Source: an uncultured Oscillibacter sp. | GTDB taxonomy: Bacteria > Bacillota > Clostridia > Oscillospirales > Oscillospiraceae | DNA: 6,530 bases | Reading direction: 5' to 3' | Assembly: GCA_910586735.1 (NCBI GenBank) | Contig: CAJUJW010000099.1 | Location: forward strand, 1 to 6,530 | Program-made: the position numbers and the translations under genes | The notes under the pieces: generated by a model | Told to the model about the DNA's origin: nothing | Databases searched by the model: none | Seen by the model: only the letters and a program-made list of their open reading frames with translations | Shown: one piece after another, positions 1-5,861 of the stretch | Layout of the letters: every line of letters begins with the position of its first letter | Numbering within the stretch: the stretch's first letter is position 1

Positions 1-1057
1 CATCACCATCAACCTCTCCAAGCCGGAGAAGGACCCCAAGGCCATCGCCGCCGCCCGGGACCTCCCCGCCTCGGACTATCCCCGCTGCCAGCTCTGCCTG
101 GAGAACGAGGGCTACGCGGGCCGGGTGAACCACCCCGCCCGGCAGAACCACCGTGTGGTACCCATCACCATCAACGGCTCCCCCTGGTACCTGCAATACT
201 CCCCCTACGTCTATTATAATGAGCACTGCATCTGCTTCAACCGGGTACATACGCCCATGAGGATCGACCGGGCCTGCTTCGGCAAGCTCCTGGACTTCGT
301 CCGGCAGTTCCCCCACTACTTTGTGGGCTCCAACGCGGACCTGCCCATCGTGGGCGGCTCCATCCTGGCCCACGACCACTTCCAGGGCGGGCGGTACACC
401 TTCGCCATGGAGAAGGCCCCCGTCGAGACCCCCTTCACCTTCCCCGGCTATGAGGACGTGGAGGCGGGCATCGTGAAATGGCCCATGTCCGTGGTCCGCG
501 TCACCTCCGAAAACCCGGACCGGCTCATCGACCTGGCGGACAAAATCCTGGTCAAGTGGAGAGCCTACACCGACGAGGCGGCGGTGATCTTCGCCGAGAC
601 CGGAGGGGTCCCCCACAACACCATCACCCCCATCGCCCGGCGGCGTGGGGAGAAGTACGAGCTGGACCTGGTGCTGCGGAACAACCTGACCACCGAGCAG
701 TACCCCCTGGGCCTGTACCACCCCCACGACGAGCTGCACCATATTAAAAAGGAGAACATCGGCCTCATCGAGGTCATGGGTCTGGCCGTCCTCCCCGCCC
801 GGCTGAAGGAGGAGCTGGCCGCCGTGGCGGAGGCTCTGGTCAAGGGAACGGACCTCCGGGCGGACGAGCGCACCGCCAAGCACGCCGGCTGGGCGGAGGG
901 CTTCGCCCCCAGCTACACCTTCACGGCGGAAAACGCCCTGGAGATTGTGGAGAAGGAGACCGGCCTGGTCTTCGCCCAGGTGCTGGAGCACGCCGGGGTC
1001 TACAAGCGGACCCCCGAGGGCAAGGAGGCGTTCCTCCGCTTCCTGAACACCATCTAA
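1..1057 (+). CDS. galT: UTP-hexose-1-phosphate / galactose-1-phosphate uridylyltransferase, Firmicutes type (5' partial)
   Basis: The enzyme moves UMP between UDP-glucose and galactose-1-phosphate in the cytoplasmic Leloir pathway. The reading frame is open from base 2, so the true start lies upstream; a GTG at 125 is internal, because the 41 codons before it are in frame and typical of the family (RCQLCLENEGYAGR, with a CxxC pair). About 351 residues are visible; family members I recall are near 490-500. The segment NADLPIVGGSILAHDHFQGG contains the HxHxQ active-site motif (HDHFQ, bases 371-385), whose second His is the expected uridylylated nucleophile. The stretches NHPARQNHR and YSPYVYYNEHCI also match the Firmicutes GalT family rather than the shorter E. 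coli type, which has an HPHxQ motif. The stop TAA (1055-1057) is followed by a terminator, so this is the last gene of its unit. Other gal genes would be expected upstream but are outside the window. Confidence 0.95.
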   Translation, partial: ITINLSKPEKDPKAIAAARDLPASDYPRCQLCLENEGYAGRVNHPARQNHRVVPITINGSPWYLQYSPYVYYNEHCICFNRVHTPMRIDRACFGKLLDFVRQFPHYFVGSNADLPIVGGSILAHDHFQGGRYTFAMEKAPVETPFTFPGYEDVEAGIVKWPMSVVRVTSENPDRLIDLADKILVKWRAYTDEAAVIFAETGGVPHNTITPIARRRGEKYELDLVLRNNLTTEQYPLGLYHPHDELHHIKKENIGLIEVMGLAVLPARLKEELAAVAEALVKGTDLRADERTAKHAGWAEGFAPSYTFTAENALEIVEKETGLVFAQVLEHAGVYKRTPEGKEAFLRFLNTI

Positions 1058-1077
1058 GGCTCCACCCGCCGCTTCCA

Positions 1078-1110
1078 AACGCCCCGCCGGTTTTCCGGCG
1101 GGGCGTTCTC
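1078..1110 (+). terminator. Hairpin terminator after galT
   Basis: A perfect 13-bp stem (1078-1090 with 1095-1107) closes on a TTTT loop. The core arms are GCCCCGCCGG and CCGGCGGGGC. The trailing T content is weak (gttctccc), so the very stable stem carries the signal. It lies 20 nt after the galT stop and just before the ilvD promoter. Confidence 0.8.
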
Positions 1111-1115
1111 CCGTC

Positions 1116-1144
1116 TTGACAGAGGCGGCATTCTATATTATGAT
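1116..1144 (+). promoter_or_regulatory. Sigma-A promoter of ilvD
   Basis: TTGACA (1116-1121) is a perfect -35 box, followed by a 17-nt spacer and TATGAT (1139-1144, 5 of 6 to consensus). Transcription should start near 1151. The leader would be only about 57 nt and ends in the AGGAGG ribosome binding site (1194-1199, 8 nt before ATG). It can form a 6-bp hairpin (1172-1177 with 1182-1187) but is too short for a T-box or leader-peptide attenuator. Confidence 0.85.
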
Positions 1145-1207
1145 AAAAATCCGGTATTGAAACCGATTTCCCCGGGCCCAGGCCCGGACACATAGGAGGC
1201 AAACCGC

Positions 1208-2875
1208 ATGAAAGAACTTAGCCGCAACATCACCCAAGGCGTGGAACGGGCCCCGAACCGCTCTCTGCTCTATGCCCTGGGCTACACCAAGGAGGAGCTG
1301 GAGCGCCCGCTGATCGGCGTGGTCTGCTCCTATAACGAAATCGTCCCCGGCCACATGAACCTGGACAAAATCGCCGAGGCCGTCAAGGCTGGTATCCGGG
1401 CCGCCGGGGGCACCCCCGTGGAGTTCCCCGCCATCGCCGTGTGCGACGGCATCGCCATGGGCCACGTGGGAATGAAATACTCCCTCATCACCCGGGACCT
1501 CATCGCCGACTCCACTGAGGCCATGGCCATCGCCCACCAGTTCGACGGGCTGGTCATGATTCCCAACTGCGACAAAAACGTCCCCGGCCTCCTCATGGCC
1601 GCCGCCCGGCTGAACATCCCCGCCATCTTCGTCTCCGGCGGCCCCATGCTGGCGGGGCGGCTCAGCGACGGACGCCGCACCTGCCTGAGCCACATGTTTG
1701 AGGCCGTGGGCAGCTTCTACGCCGGGAAGCTGGACGAGGCCGGGGTGGAGGACTACGAAAACAACGCCTGCCCCACCTGCGGCTCCTGCTCCGGCATGTA
1801 CACGGCCAACTCCATGAACTGTCTGACAGAGGCCATCGGCATGGCTCTCCGGGGCAACGGCACCATCCCCGCCGTCTGGTCCGCCCGGCTGCGCCTGGCC
1901 AAGCACACGGGCATGAAAATCATGGAGCTGGTGGAGAGGAACATCCGCCCCCGGGACATCATGACCCCGGCGGCCTTCCACAACGCCGAAACCGTGGACA
2001 TGGCCCTGGGCTGCTCCACCAACACCATGCTCCATCTCCCCGCCATCGCCCACGAGTGCGGCATCGAGCTGAGCCTGGACATGTCCAATGAAATTTCCTC
2101 TAAGACCCCCAACCTCTGCCACCTGGCCCCCGCCGGGGACACCTACATGGAGGACCTGGAAGGCGCGGGCGGCGTCTACGCCGTCATGAAGGAGCTGACC
2201 AAAAAGAACCTCCTGGACACCTCCCTCCTCACCTGCACCGGCAAAACCGTGGCCGAGAACCTGGAGGGCGTGGAGAACCGGAACCCCGAGCTCATCCGCC
2301 CCATTGAGAACCCCTACTCCCAGGACGGCGGCATCGCCGTGCTGAAGGGCAACCTGGCCCCGGAGGGCTGCGTGGTGAAGCGTTCCGCCGTGGCCCCGGA
2401 GATGATGGTCCACACCGGCCCCGCCCGTGTCTTCGAGAGCGAGGAGGAGGCCATCTCCGCCATCTACGCCGGGAAAATCGTGGCCGGGGACGTGGTGGTC
2501 ATCCGCTACGAGGGCCCCAAGGGCGGCCCCGGCATGCGGGAGATGCTGAATCCCACCTCCGCCATCGCGGGCATGGGCCTGGACAAGGATGTGGCCCTCA
2601 TCACCGACGGGCGTTTCTCCGGCGCCACCAGAGGCGCCTCCATCGGCCACGTCTGCCCCGAGGCGGCCCAAGGGGGCCCCATCGCCTTTGTGGAGGACGG
2701 GGACACCATTGCCATCGACATCACCAAATGCTCCATCTCCCTGGAGGTGGACGAGGCCACCCTGGCGGCCCGGAAGGCCAAGTGGACCTGCCCGGAACCC
2801 AAAATCAAAACCGGCTACGCCGCCCGGTACGCCAAGCTGGTCACCAGTGCCGCCCGGGGCGCGGTGCTGGAATAA
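1208..2875 (+). CDS. ilvD: Dihydroxy-acid dehydratase
   Basis: IlvD dehydrates 2,3-dihydroxy-isovalerate and 2,3-dihydroxy-3-methylvalerate to the 2-keto acids that lead to valine, leucine, isoleucine and pantothenate. The 555 residues are full length for the family. Visible landmarks are AVCDGIAMGH (Asp80, Mg), NCDKNVPG (Cys121 for the Fe-S cluster, Asp122, Lys123), CPTCGSCSGMYTANSMN (Cys194 as a second cluster ligand), RYEGPKGGPGM, and ITDGRFSG (465-472, with the family's catalytic Ser at 471). The N-terminal segment CSYNEIVPGHMNL has Gly where the [2Fe-2S] subclass has a third cysteine in its GNTCNMH motif. This places it, by inference, with the oxygen-labile E. coli-like [4Fe-4S] type, which suits an anaerobe. 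The start is set by AGGAGG 8 nt before ATG. It is the first gene of a unit with the PAP2 gene, and no other ilv or leu gene is adjacent. Confidence 0.97.
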   Translation: MKELSRNITQGVERAPNRSLLYALGYTKEELERPLIGVVCSYNEIVPGHMNLDKIAEAVKAGIRAAGGTPVEFPAIAVCDGIAMGHVGMKYSLITRDLIADSTEAMAIAHQFDGLVMIPNCDKNVPGLLMAAARLNIPAIFVSGGPMLAGRLSDGRRTCLSHMFEAVGSFYAGKLDEAGVEDYENNACPTCGSCSGMYTANSMNCLTEAIGMALRGNGTIPAVWSARLRLAKHTGMKIMELVERNIRPRDIMTPAAFHNAETVDMALGCSTNTMLHLPAIAHECGIELSLDMSNEISSKTPNLCHLAPAGDTYMEDLEGAGGVYAVMKELTKKNLLDTSLLTCTGKTVAENLEGVENRNPELIRPIENPYSQDGGIAVLKGNLAPEGCVVKRSAVAPEMMVHTGPARVFESEEEAISAIYAGKIVAGDVVVIRYEGPKGGPGMREMLNPTSAIAGMGLDKDVALITDGRFSGATRGASIGHVCPEAAQGGPIAFVEDGDTIAIDITKCSISLEVDEATLAARKAKWTCPEPKIKTGYAARYAKLVTSAARGAVLE

Positions 2876-2893
2876 CCCTTCCCGGCCGCGCGG

Positions 2894-2928
2894 AAACCGA
2901 CCGCGGTCACTGACCCCGGTCAGCGTTT
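2894..2928 (+). other. Stem-loop between ilvD and the PAP2 gene
   Basis: The 65-nt gap holds an imperfect hairpin. GACCG (2899-2903) pairs with CGGTC (2917-2921). Inside it, across a C/C mismatch, GGTC (2905-2908) pairs with GACC (2912-2915) around a 3-nt loop. Outside it, AAAC (2894-2897) can pair with GTTT (2925-2928). There is no T-run after it; the Shine-Dalgarno AAGGAGG (2929-2935) follows at once. It could be a weak attenuator, an RNA processing or stability element, or only a chance fold in GC-rich DNA. Confidence 0.45.
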
Positions 2929-2940
2929 AAGGAGGCCCAC

Positions 2941-3471
2941 ATGATACTGGAATTGGCAGTCCTGGACTGGATTCAGCTCCATCTCCGCTGCGGCCCGCTG
3001 GACTGGCTGATGCCCTTCGTCAGCGGCCTGAGCAGCCACGGCGAAATCTGGATTCTCTTCGCCGCCGTGCTGCTCCTCCTCCGCCGTCAGAGGAAGTACG
3101 GCGTCTCCGCCGCTTGTGCCCTGACTCTGGACCTGTTGGCCTGCAACATGGTCTTGAAGCCCCTGATTGGGCGAATCCGCCCCTTCGCTTTCCGGCCGGA
3201 CCTGGCCCTGCTGGTTCCCCCGCCGGGAGACGCCTCCTTTCCCTCCGGGCACACGGCGGCGGCCTTCGCCGTGGTCTTCGCGTTGAAGGTCGCCGGGAGT
3301 CCCCTGTGGCGTCCGGCCCTGGCCCTGGCCGTCGTGACGGCCTTCTCCCGGCTGTACCTCTACGTCCACTGGCCCACCGACATCCTGGGCGGCGTCCTGC
3401 TGGGGGCCGCCGTGGGCTGGACCGGGGCGAAAATCGCTGAGGCCCTTTTTCGGAAACGTGAGCAAACCTGA
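2941..3471 (+). CDS. PAP2-family membrane phosphatase (possible undecaprenyl-diphosphate phosphatase)
   Basis: This is a 176-residue integral membrane protein with the complete three-part PAP2 signature. Part one is Lys73-x6-Arg80-Pro81 in KPLIGRIRP. Part two is PSGH at 101-104. Part three is Ser136-Arg137-x5-His143-x3-Asp147 in SRLYLYVHWPTD. His104 and His143 are the expected proton donor and nucleophile. Hydrophobic stretches near 36-48, 55-72, 107-118, 123-135 and 148-165 fit a five- or six-helix bundle. Family members remove phosphate from undecaprenyl diphosphate (BcrC), phosphatidic acid or phosphatidylglycerol phosphate; sequence alone does not decide the substrate. The size is close to BcrC, so lipid-carrier recycling or bacitracin tolerance is the best guess. 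AAGGAGG 5 nt before ATG sets the start. No separate promoter is evident, so it is probably read through from ilvD, with no obvious functional link. Confidence 0.93.
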   Translation: MILELAVLDWIQLHLRCGPLDWLMPFVSGLSSHGEIWILFAAVLLLLRRQRKYGVSAACALTLDLLACNMVLKPLIGRIRPFAFRPDLALLVPPPGDASFPSGHTAAAFAVVFALKVAGSPLWRPALALAVVTAFSRLYLYVHWPTDILGGVLLGAAVGWTGAKIAEALFRKREQT

Positions 3472-3475
3472 ACAA

Positions 3476-3508
3476 AGCCCCGGACCCTGCTGGGCCCGGG
3501 GCTGTTTT
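3476..3508 (+). terminator. Rho-independent terminator after the PAP2 gene
   Basis: An 8-bp stem, AGCCCCGG (3476-3483) with CCGGGGCT (3496-3503), continues across one mismatch into CCC/GGG (3485-3487 with 3492-3494) around the loop TGCT. TTTT follows at 3505-3508. It begins 5 nt after the stop codon and closes the ilvD-PAP2 unit. Confidence 0.85.
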
Positions 3509-3607
3509 GCGTCATTGGTAAAAAAGTACCGTCACAGCAGCCGCTAGGTTGCCGTCGCTCCAGCCCGGTCTATCACCAGACTCTCAGAGCGCGCTAAAGT
3601 TTTTTTG
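3509..3607. other. Non-coding spacer between convergent units
   Basis: I see no credible gene here. The stretch holds a small GGTA/TACC fold around an A-run (3517-3530), a mixed-sequence middle part, the short palindrome AGCGCGCT and a run of seven T at 3600-3606. The words AAAAAGTACC near its left end and AAAAAAGTAAC in the hairpin just to its right resemble each other, so the two may be the ends of a small dispersed intergenic element. Confidence 0.4.
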
Positions 3608-3632
3608 GTTACTTTTTTTACAAAAAAGTAAC
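3608..3632 (-). terminator. A/T-stem hairpin at the stop codon of the Cys-rich gene
   Basis: GTTACTTTTTT (3608-3618) and AAAAAAGTAAC (3622-3632) form a perfect 11-bp inverted repeat around a 3-nt loop. It begins immediately after the minus-strand TGA (3633-3635). The outlying homopolymer run reads T on the plus strand upstream of the hairpin and A on the minus strand after it. It is therefore not a standard intrinsic terminator in either direction. Its position suggests transcript end formation or 3' protection; a repeat-element end is the alternative. Confidence 0.45.
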
Positions 3633-3830
3633 TCAGCAGCAGGGGGCGGGGTTGCAGCCGCAGTTGTTGTTGCAGCCGCAGTTGTTGTTGCAGCCACAGT
3701 TGCATCCGCAGTTGCACCCACAGCCACAGCCGGAGCCTCCCCAGCTGTTGTTTCCGCAGCAGCACCAGACAATGATCAGCAGGATGATGATCCAGCAGCA
3801 GTTTCCGCCGCCAAAGCCATTATTGCACAT
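3633..3830 (-). CDS. Small Cys/Gly/Asn-rich protein with one hydrophobic segment, function unknown
   Basis: I do not recognise a named gene. The 65 residues include 19 cysteines. The layout is a short head (MCNNGFGGGNCC), a hydrophobic run WIIILLIIVW (13-22), a CCC cluster, a Gly/Asn linker, and a C-terminal tail of CGC units spaced by N or NNN, ending PAPCC. The reading frame is supported by AGGAGG (plus 3843-3838) 7 nt before ATG and a hairpin directly at the stop. The gene is also flanked by the terminator of the preceding minus-strand unit, so it looks monocistronic. The GFGG head followed by an ILLII core resembles the layout of the small YjcZ-type sporulation proteins of Bacillus, but homology is not shown. 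The dense CGC pattern could bind metal or cross-link by disulfides, for example in a spore coat or envelope. A spurious frame in repetitive DNA is the alternative; the signals around it make that less likely. Confidence 0.72.
   Translation of the reverse strand: MCNNGFGGGNCCWIIILLIIVWCCCGNNSWGGSGCGCGCNCGCNCGCNNNCGCNNNCGCNPAPCC
3651..3722. repeat. Tandem repeat inside the Cys-rich gene (18-bp and 12-bp units)
   Basis: Two identical 18-bp units, GTTGCAGCCGCAGTTGTT, occupy 3651-3668 and 3669-3686. Shortened 12-bp versions of the form GTTGCAnCCnCA follow at 3687-3698, 3699-3710 and 3711-3722. On the minus strand the long unit encodes NNNCGC and the short unit encodes NCGC. All units keep the reading frame, so copy number could change by slippage without breaking the protein. 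Confidence 0.9.
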
Positions 3831-3837
3831 GATGAAA

Positions 3838-3909
3838 CCTCCTGAGAGATGTAGACCGAACCGCGCCGGTCTCAGTTCATCATATGCCCCTCCCCCTGGG
3901 AGGTGACAA
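3838..3909 (-). promoter_or_regulatory. Leader and probable promoter of the Cys-rich gene
   Basis: Reading the minus strand, CATATGAT (plus 3886-3879) is the best -10. As a sigma-A site it is TATGAT with TTGTCA (plus 3909-3904) 19 nt upstream, a long spacer. As a mother-cell site the CATA core with the CACC word 15 nt upstream (plus 3905-3902) resembles the Bacillus sigma-K pattern. A 6-bp stem (3889-3894 with 3898-3903) lies in the spacer and another (3853-3858 with 3867-3872) lies in the leader. The ribosome binding site AGGAGG is at plus 3843-3838. The choice of sigma factor is unresolved. Confidence 0.45.
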
Positions 3910-3948
3910 AATCAGGCCGCCCGCAGAGGCGTTTCCCCGCAGGCGGCC
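3906..3948 (-). terminator. Rho-independent terminator after the SLH gene
   Basis: On the minus strand GGCCGCCTGC (plus 3948-3939) pairs with GCGGGCGGCC (plus 3924-3915) over 10 bp with one G-U pair. The tail TGATTTTGT follows. It begins 20 nt after the SLH gene stop and ends the rex-SLH unit. Confidence 0.85.
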
Positions 3949-3968
3949 AGTATGTTCGGTAAGCCCGG

Positions 3969-5054
3969 CTACATGCGCCAATTCAAAACCGCCGGGGCGT
4001 TGTCCCGCTCGAACTGGGTGAAGACGCCCTTGTCCATCAGCCGCTGGGCCAGGGTCCGGCCCGTGCCGAAAACCGGCACCTCCAGCGCGTAGTAGGAGAT
4101 ATACACCAGCTCCGCCCGGAGGAAGGGGGCCCGCTGGAGCATGGCCGCCTCCCCCTCCGTCAGAAGTCCCGCGCTCTGGGCCCGGGAAAGGGCGTCGGAC
4201 AGGTTCGTGTTGGCGGCGGAGCTGTACCCCAGGGCCCGGAGGATGAACTCCGTGTACTGCCGGGCGTTCACCGGGCTGGAGGGCCGGAACTCCGTGGCGC
4301 TGTACCCGTTGGTGTAGCCCTTTTCGTAGGCGTACCCCACGTAGCGGGCCCCGTTGGACCCCGCCTGTACGTCGGCGAAGGGGCAAACCCCGTTCCACGC
4401 CAGGGCCTCGCTCTCCTCCCCCAGCACCCGGATAAACATAATGAGGGCCTGGAGCCGGGTGGGCGGCGCCTCCAGGTCAAAGCCCTGGCCGTAGCCGGTG
4501 TAGCTGCCCTGGAAGAGGTGCATGGCCTTCAGGGCGAAGGCCATGGCGTTGTAGTCCACGGCGGTGGAGAGGTGGAAGGTGGAGGCCCCCTGCCAGTCCA
4601 CCACGGCGGTCTTGCTGGTGATGACAAAGTTTGCGGCGGTGTCCTCCGCCACCAGATAGCGGTGCCGGGCTTTCAGGCTCTCCCCGCTGGGAATCACCGC
4701 CCCGTCGGTCACGTCCACCACCGCGCCGGAGGCGTAAGACACCTGCCCGGCCCCCGCCAGCAGCAGTACGCCGTCCCCGGTCATGGCCTGTAGAAGGTCG
4801 TCCCGTTTCAGCCGGACCTCCGTCCAGGCAGCGGCGGAGGAAGAGGACCCCTCAGCGCCGACGGTCCACACCGTCCCCGTCCCCTGCGTGCCGCTCAGGC
4901 GGCTGTCCACGGCGGCGTCCACTTTGCTGGTAAATGTGCCGTTGAGGTAGGACAGGGAAGCCAGGGGGTCCCCGGCGTCCCCGGCGGCGGAAGCCCAGAC
5001 GACGGCAGCCGCCATCAGGCACAGCGGCAGGAGAAGCAGCATCTTTTTCCGCAT
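3969..5054 (-). CDS. Secreted S-layer-homology (SLH) domain protein
   Basis: The 361-residue protein starts with a signal peptide: MRKK, a hydrophobic core at 5-20, and a likely cut after Ala22-Ser-Ala24. The N-terminal part (about 29-170) contains DPLASLSYLNGTF, then a beta-rich section with LKRDDLLQAMTGDGVLLLAG, AVVDVTDG and HRYLVAEDTAANFVITSKTAVV. I associate this arrangement with SLH proteins of gut Oscillospiraceae, where its function is unknown. The C-terminal half has SLH-type sequence: PTRLQALIMFIRVLGEE (198-214), FADV (226-229), YVGYAYEKGYTNGYS (238-252) and FRPSSPVNARQYTEFILRALGYS (256-278), with a degenerate repeat after it. SLH domains usually bind pyruvylated wall polymers, so surface attachment is expected. 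The start is 27 nt after the rex stop with a G-rich site (gaggggggaag) before ATG; no promoter is visible between the genes, so it is probably co-transcribed with rex. Confidence 0.88.
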   Translation of the reverse strand: MRKKMLLLLPLCLMAAAVVWASAAGDAGDPLASLSYLNGTFTSKVDAAVDSRLSGTQGTGTVWTVGAEGSSSSAAAWTEVRLKRDDLLQAMTGDGVLLLAGAGQVSYASGAVVDVTDGAVIPSGESLKARHRYLVAEDTAANFVITSKTAVVDWQGASTFHLSTAVDYNAMAFALKAMHLFQGSYTGYGQGFDLEAPPTRLQALIMFIRVLGEESEALAWNGVCPFADVQAGSNGARYVGYAYEKGYTNGYSATEFRPSSPVNARQYTEFILRALGYSSAANTNLSDALSRAQSAGLLTEGEAAMLQRAPFLRAELVYISYYALEVPVFGTGRTLAQRLMDKGVFTQFERDNAPAVLNWRM

Positions 5055-5081
5055 GAGAAATCTTCCCCCCTCTCCCCCGCG

Positions 5082-5726
5082 TCAGCGGTTGGCGATGCGG
5101 TAGCTCAGGGTCAGCAGGCTGTCGGCAAAGTGGATGTTCTCAATCTTCACATCCGGCTGGCCGCAGGTCAGCTCCACGTTGGTGAAGTTCCAAAAGCCCC
5201 GGACGCCCAGGGCGATGAGGCGGTCCGCCATCTCCTGGGCCACGGACTGGGGAATGGTCAGCACCACCACGTCTACGCTGTGGGACCGGATGAAGGCGTC
5301 CAAATCCTCCATGGCGTAAATGGGCACGCCGTTGACCTTGGTTCCGATGACCCCGGGAGAGACATCAAAGGCGGCGTCCACGGTAAAACCGGTCTGGGCG
5401 AAGGGGAAATTTTGCAGCAGGGCGTGGCCCAGGTTGCCTACGCCGATCATGACCAGGTGGTGGTCGTTGTCCACCCCCAGGATACGGCCAATCTCCGTGT
5501 GGAGCTCCTCCACGTTGTAGCCGTAGCCCTGTTGCCCGAACTCGCCGAAGCAGCTCAGGTCCTGACGGATCTGGGAGGCGGTGATGTTCATCTCCTGTCC
5601 CAGGGAGTGGGAGGAAATGCGCACGACGCCTCTGGCACAGAGTTCCGTCAATTGCCGGTAGTAGCGGGGCAGGCGCCGGATCACGGCGTCAGAAACGTTT
5701 TCTTTCTTCAAAACCCTCACTCCCAA
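5082..5726 (-). CDS. rex: Redox-sensing transcriptional repressor Rex
   Basis: Rex binds operator DNA when NADH/NAD+ is low and lets go when NADH binds, releasing fermentation and electron-transfer genes. The N-terminal winged helix covers about 11-75, with VIRRLPRYYRQL and the recognition region SQIRQDLSCFGEFGQQGYGYNV (51-72). The Rossmann domain has the nucleotide loop IGVGNLG (94-100), Asp121 in AAFDVSPG, then GVPIY, TIPQ and GFWNFTNVEL, all typical of the family. At 214 residues it is full length. The start is uncertain: a TTG at plus 5726 has AGGA 6 nt upstream. A second TTG at plus 5711, giving a 209-residue protein beginning MKKENVSDAVIRRLP, has GGGAG 8 nt upstream and fits the usual family N-terminus equally well. 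A GTG lies between them at plus 5720. It is the first gene of an apparent unit with the SLH gene, and its promoter carries a Rex-like operator, suggesting self-control. Confidence 0.95.
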   Translation of the reverse strand: MGVRVLKKENVSDAVIRRLPRYYRQLTELCARGVVRISSHSLGQEMNITASQIRQDLSCFGEFGQQGYGYNVEELHTEIGRILGVDNDHHLVMIGVGNLGHALLQNFPFAQTGFTVDAAFDVSPGVIGTKVNGVPIYAMEDLDAFIRSHSVDVVVLTIPQSVAQEMADRLIALGVRGFWNFTNVELTCGQPDVKIENIHFADSLLTLSYRIANR

Positions 5727-5760
5727 TCAGAATCCTGTCATAATAACTCACAATACTTAT

Positions 5761-5789
5761 AGTTTAGCTCAAAAGCCGCAACTTGTCAA
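5761..5789 (-). promoter_or_regulatory. Sigma-A promoter of rex
   Basis: On the minus strand TTGACA (plus 5789-5784) is a perfect -35 box, followed by 17 nt and TAAACT (plus 5766-5761, 4 of 6). Transcription should start near plus 5754, giving a short leader of roughly 28 nt before the first TTG. The -35 box sits inside the Rex-like inverted repeat. Confidence 0.75.
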
Positions 5790-5801
5790 TTTTTTTAACA
5801 A
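5783..5801. promoter_or_regulatory. Rex-operator-like inverted repeat at the rex -35 box
   Basis: The sequence TTGTCAATTTTTTTAACAA consists of half-sites TTGTCAA and TTAACAA. These match the clostridial Rex consensus TTGTTAA-N4-TTAACAA in 13 of 14 half-site positions. The central spacer is 5 nt here rather than 4, which weakens the call. It covers the whole -35 box of rex, so binding there would block transcription. Confidence 0.5.
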
Positions 5802-5832
5802 TCTTTTTCTTGAAAAATTTTTGACAAAACGC

Positions 5833-5861
5833 TTTACAGGCCGGAAAAATTCTGTTATACT
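5833..5861 (+). promoter_or_regulatory. Extended -10 promoter of the tRNA-Arg unit
   Basis: TTTACA (5833-5838), a 17-nt spacer and TATACT (5856-5861) match sigma-A consensus at 5 of 6 positions in each box. A TG one base before the -10 (TGTTATACT) makes it an extended -10. Transcription should start near 5868 and run through the degenerate tRNA copy, the intact tRNA and the terminator, giving a primary transcript of about 360 nt. Confidence 0.75.

Noticed and set aside
1133..2671. 512-codon open frame antisense to ilvD
   Set aside because: It mirrors the codon bias of the GC-rich ilvD gene; its product is a low-complexity Gly/His/Val/Ala-rich string with no domain, and IlvD itself is complete and unmistakable.
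3560..3595. Short similarity to tRNA words (agcgcgct, cagactct) in the convergent spacer
   Set aside because: No cloverleaf can be formed and the order of the words does not match the tRNA; chance resemblance.
3549..3906. Plus-strand frames rich in Gln/Leu/Pro or Ala/Val over the repeat
   Set aside because: They are opposite-strand readings of the Cys-rich gene repeat without ribosome binding sites or family features.
5742..5757. TTGTGA word in the rex leader as a second Rex or CRP-type site
   Set aside because: The matching second half-site is absent; only one half agrees with any known consensus.
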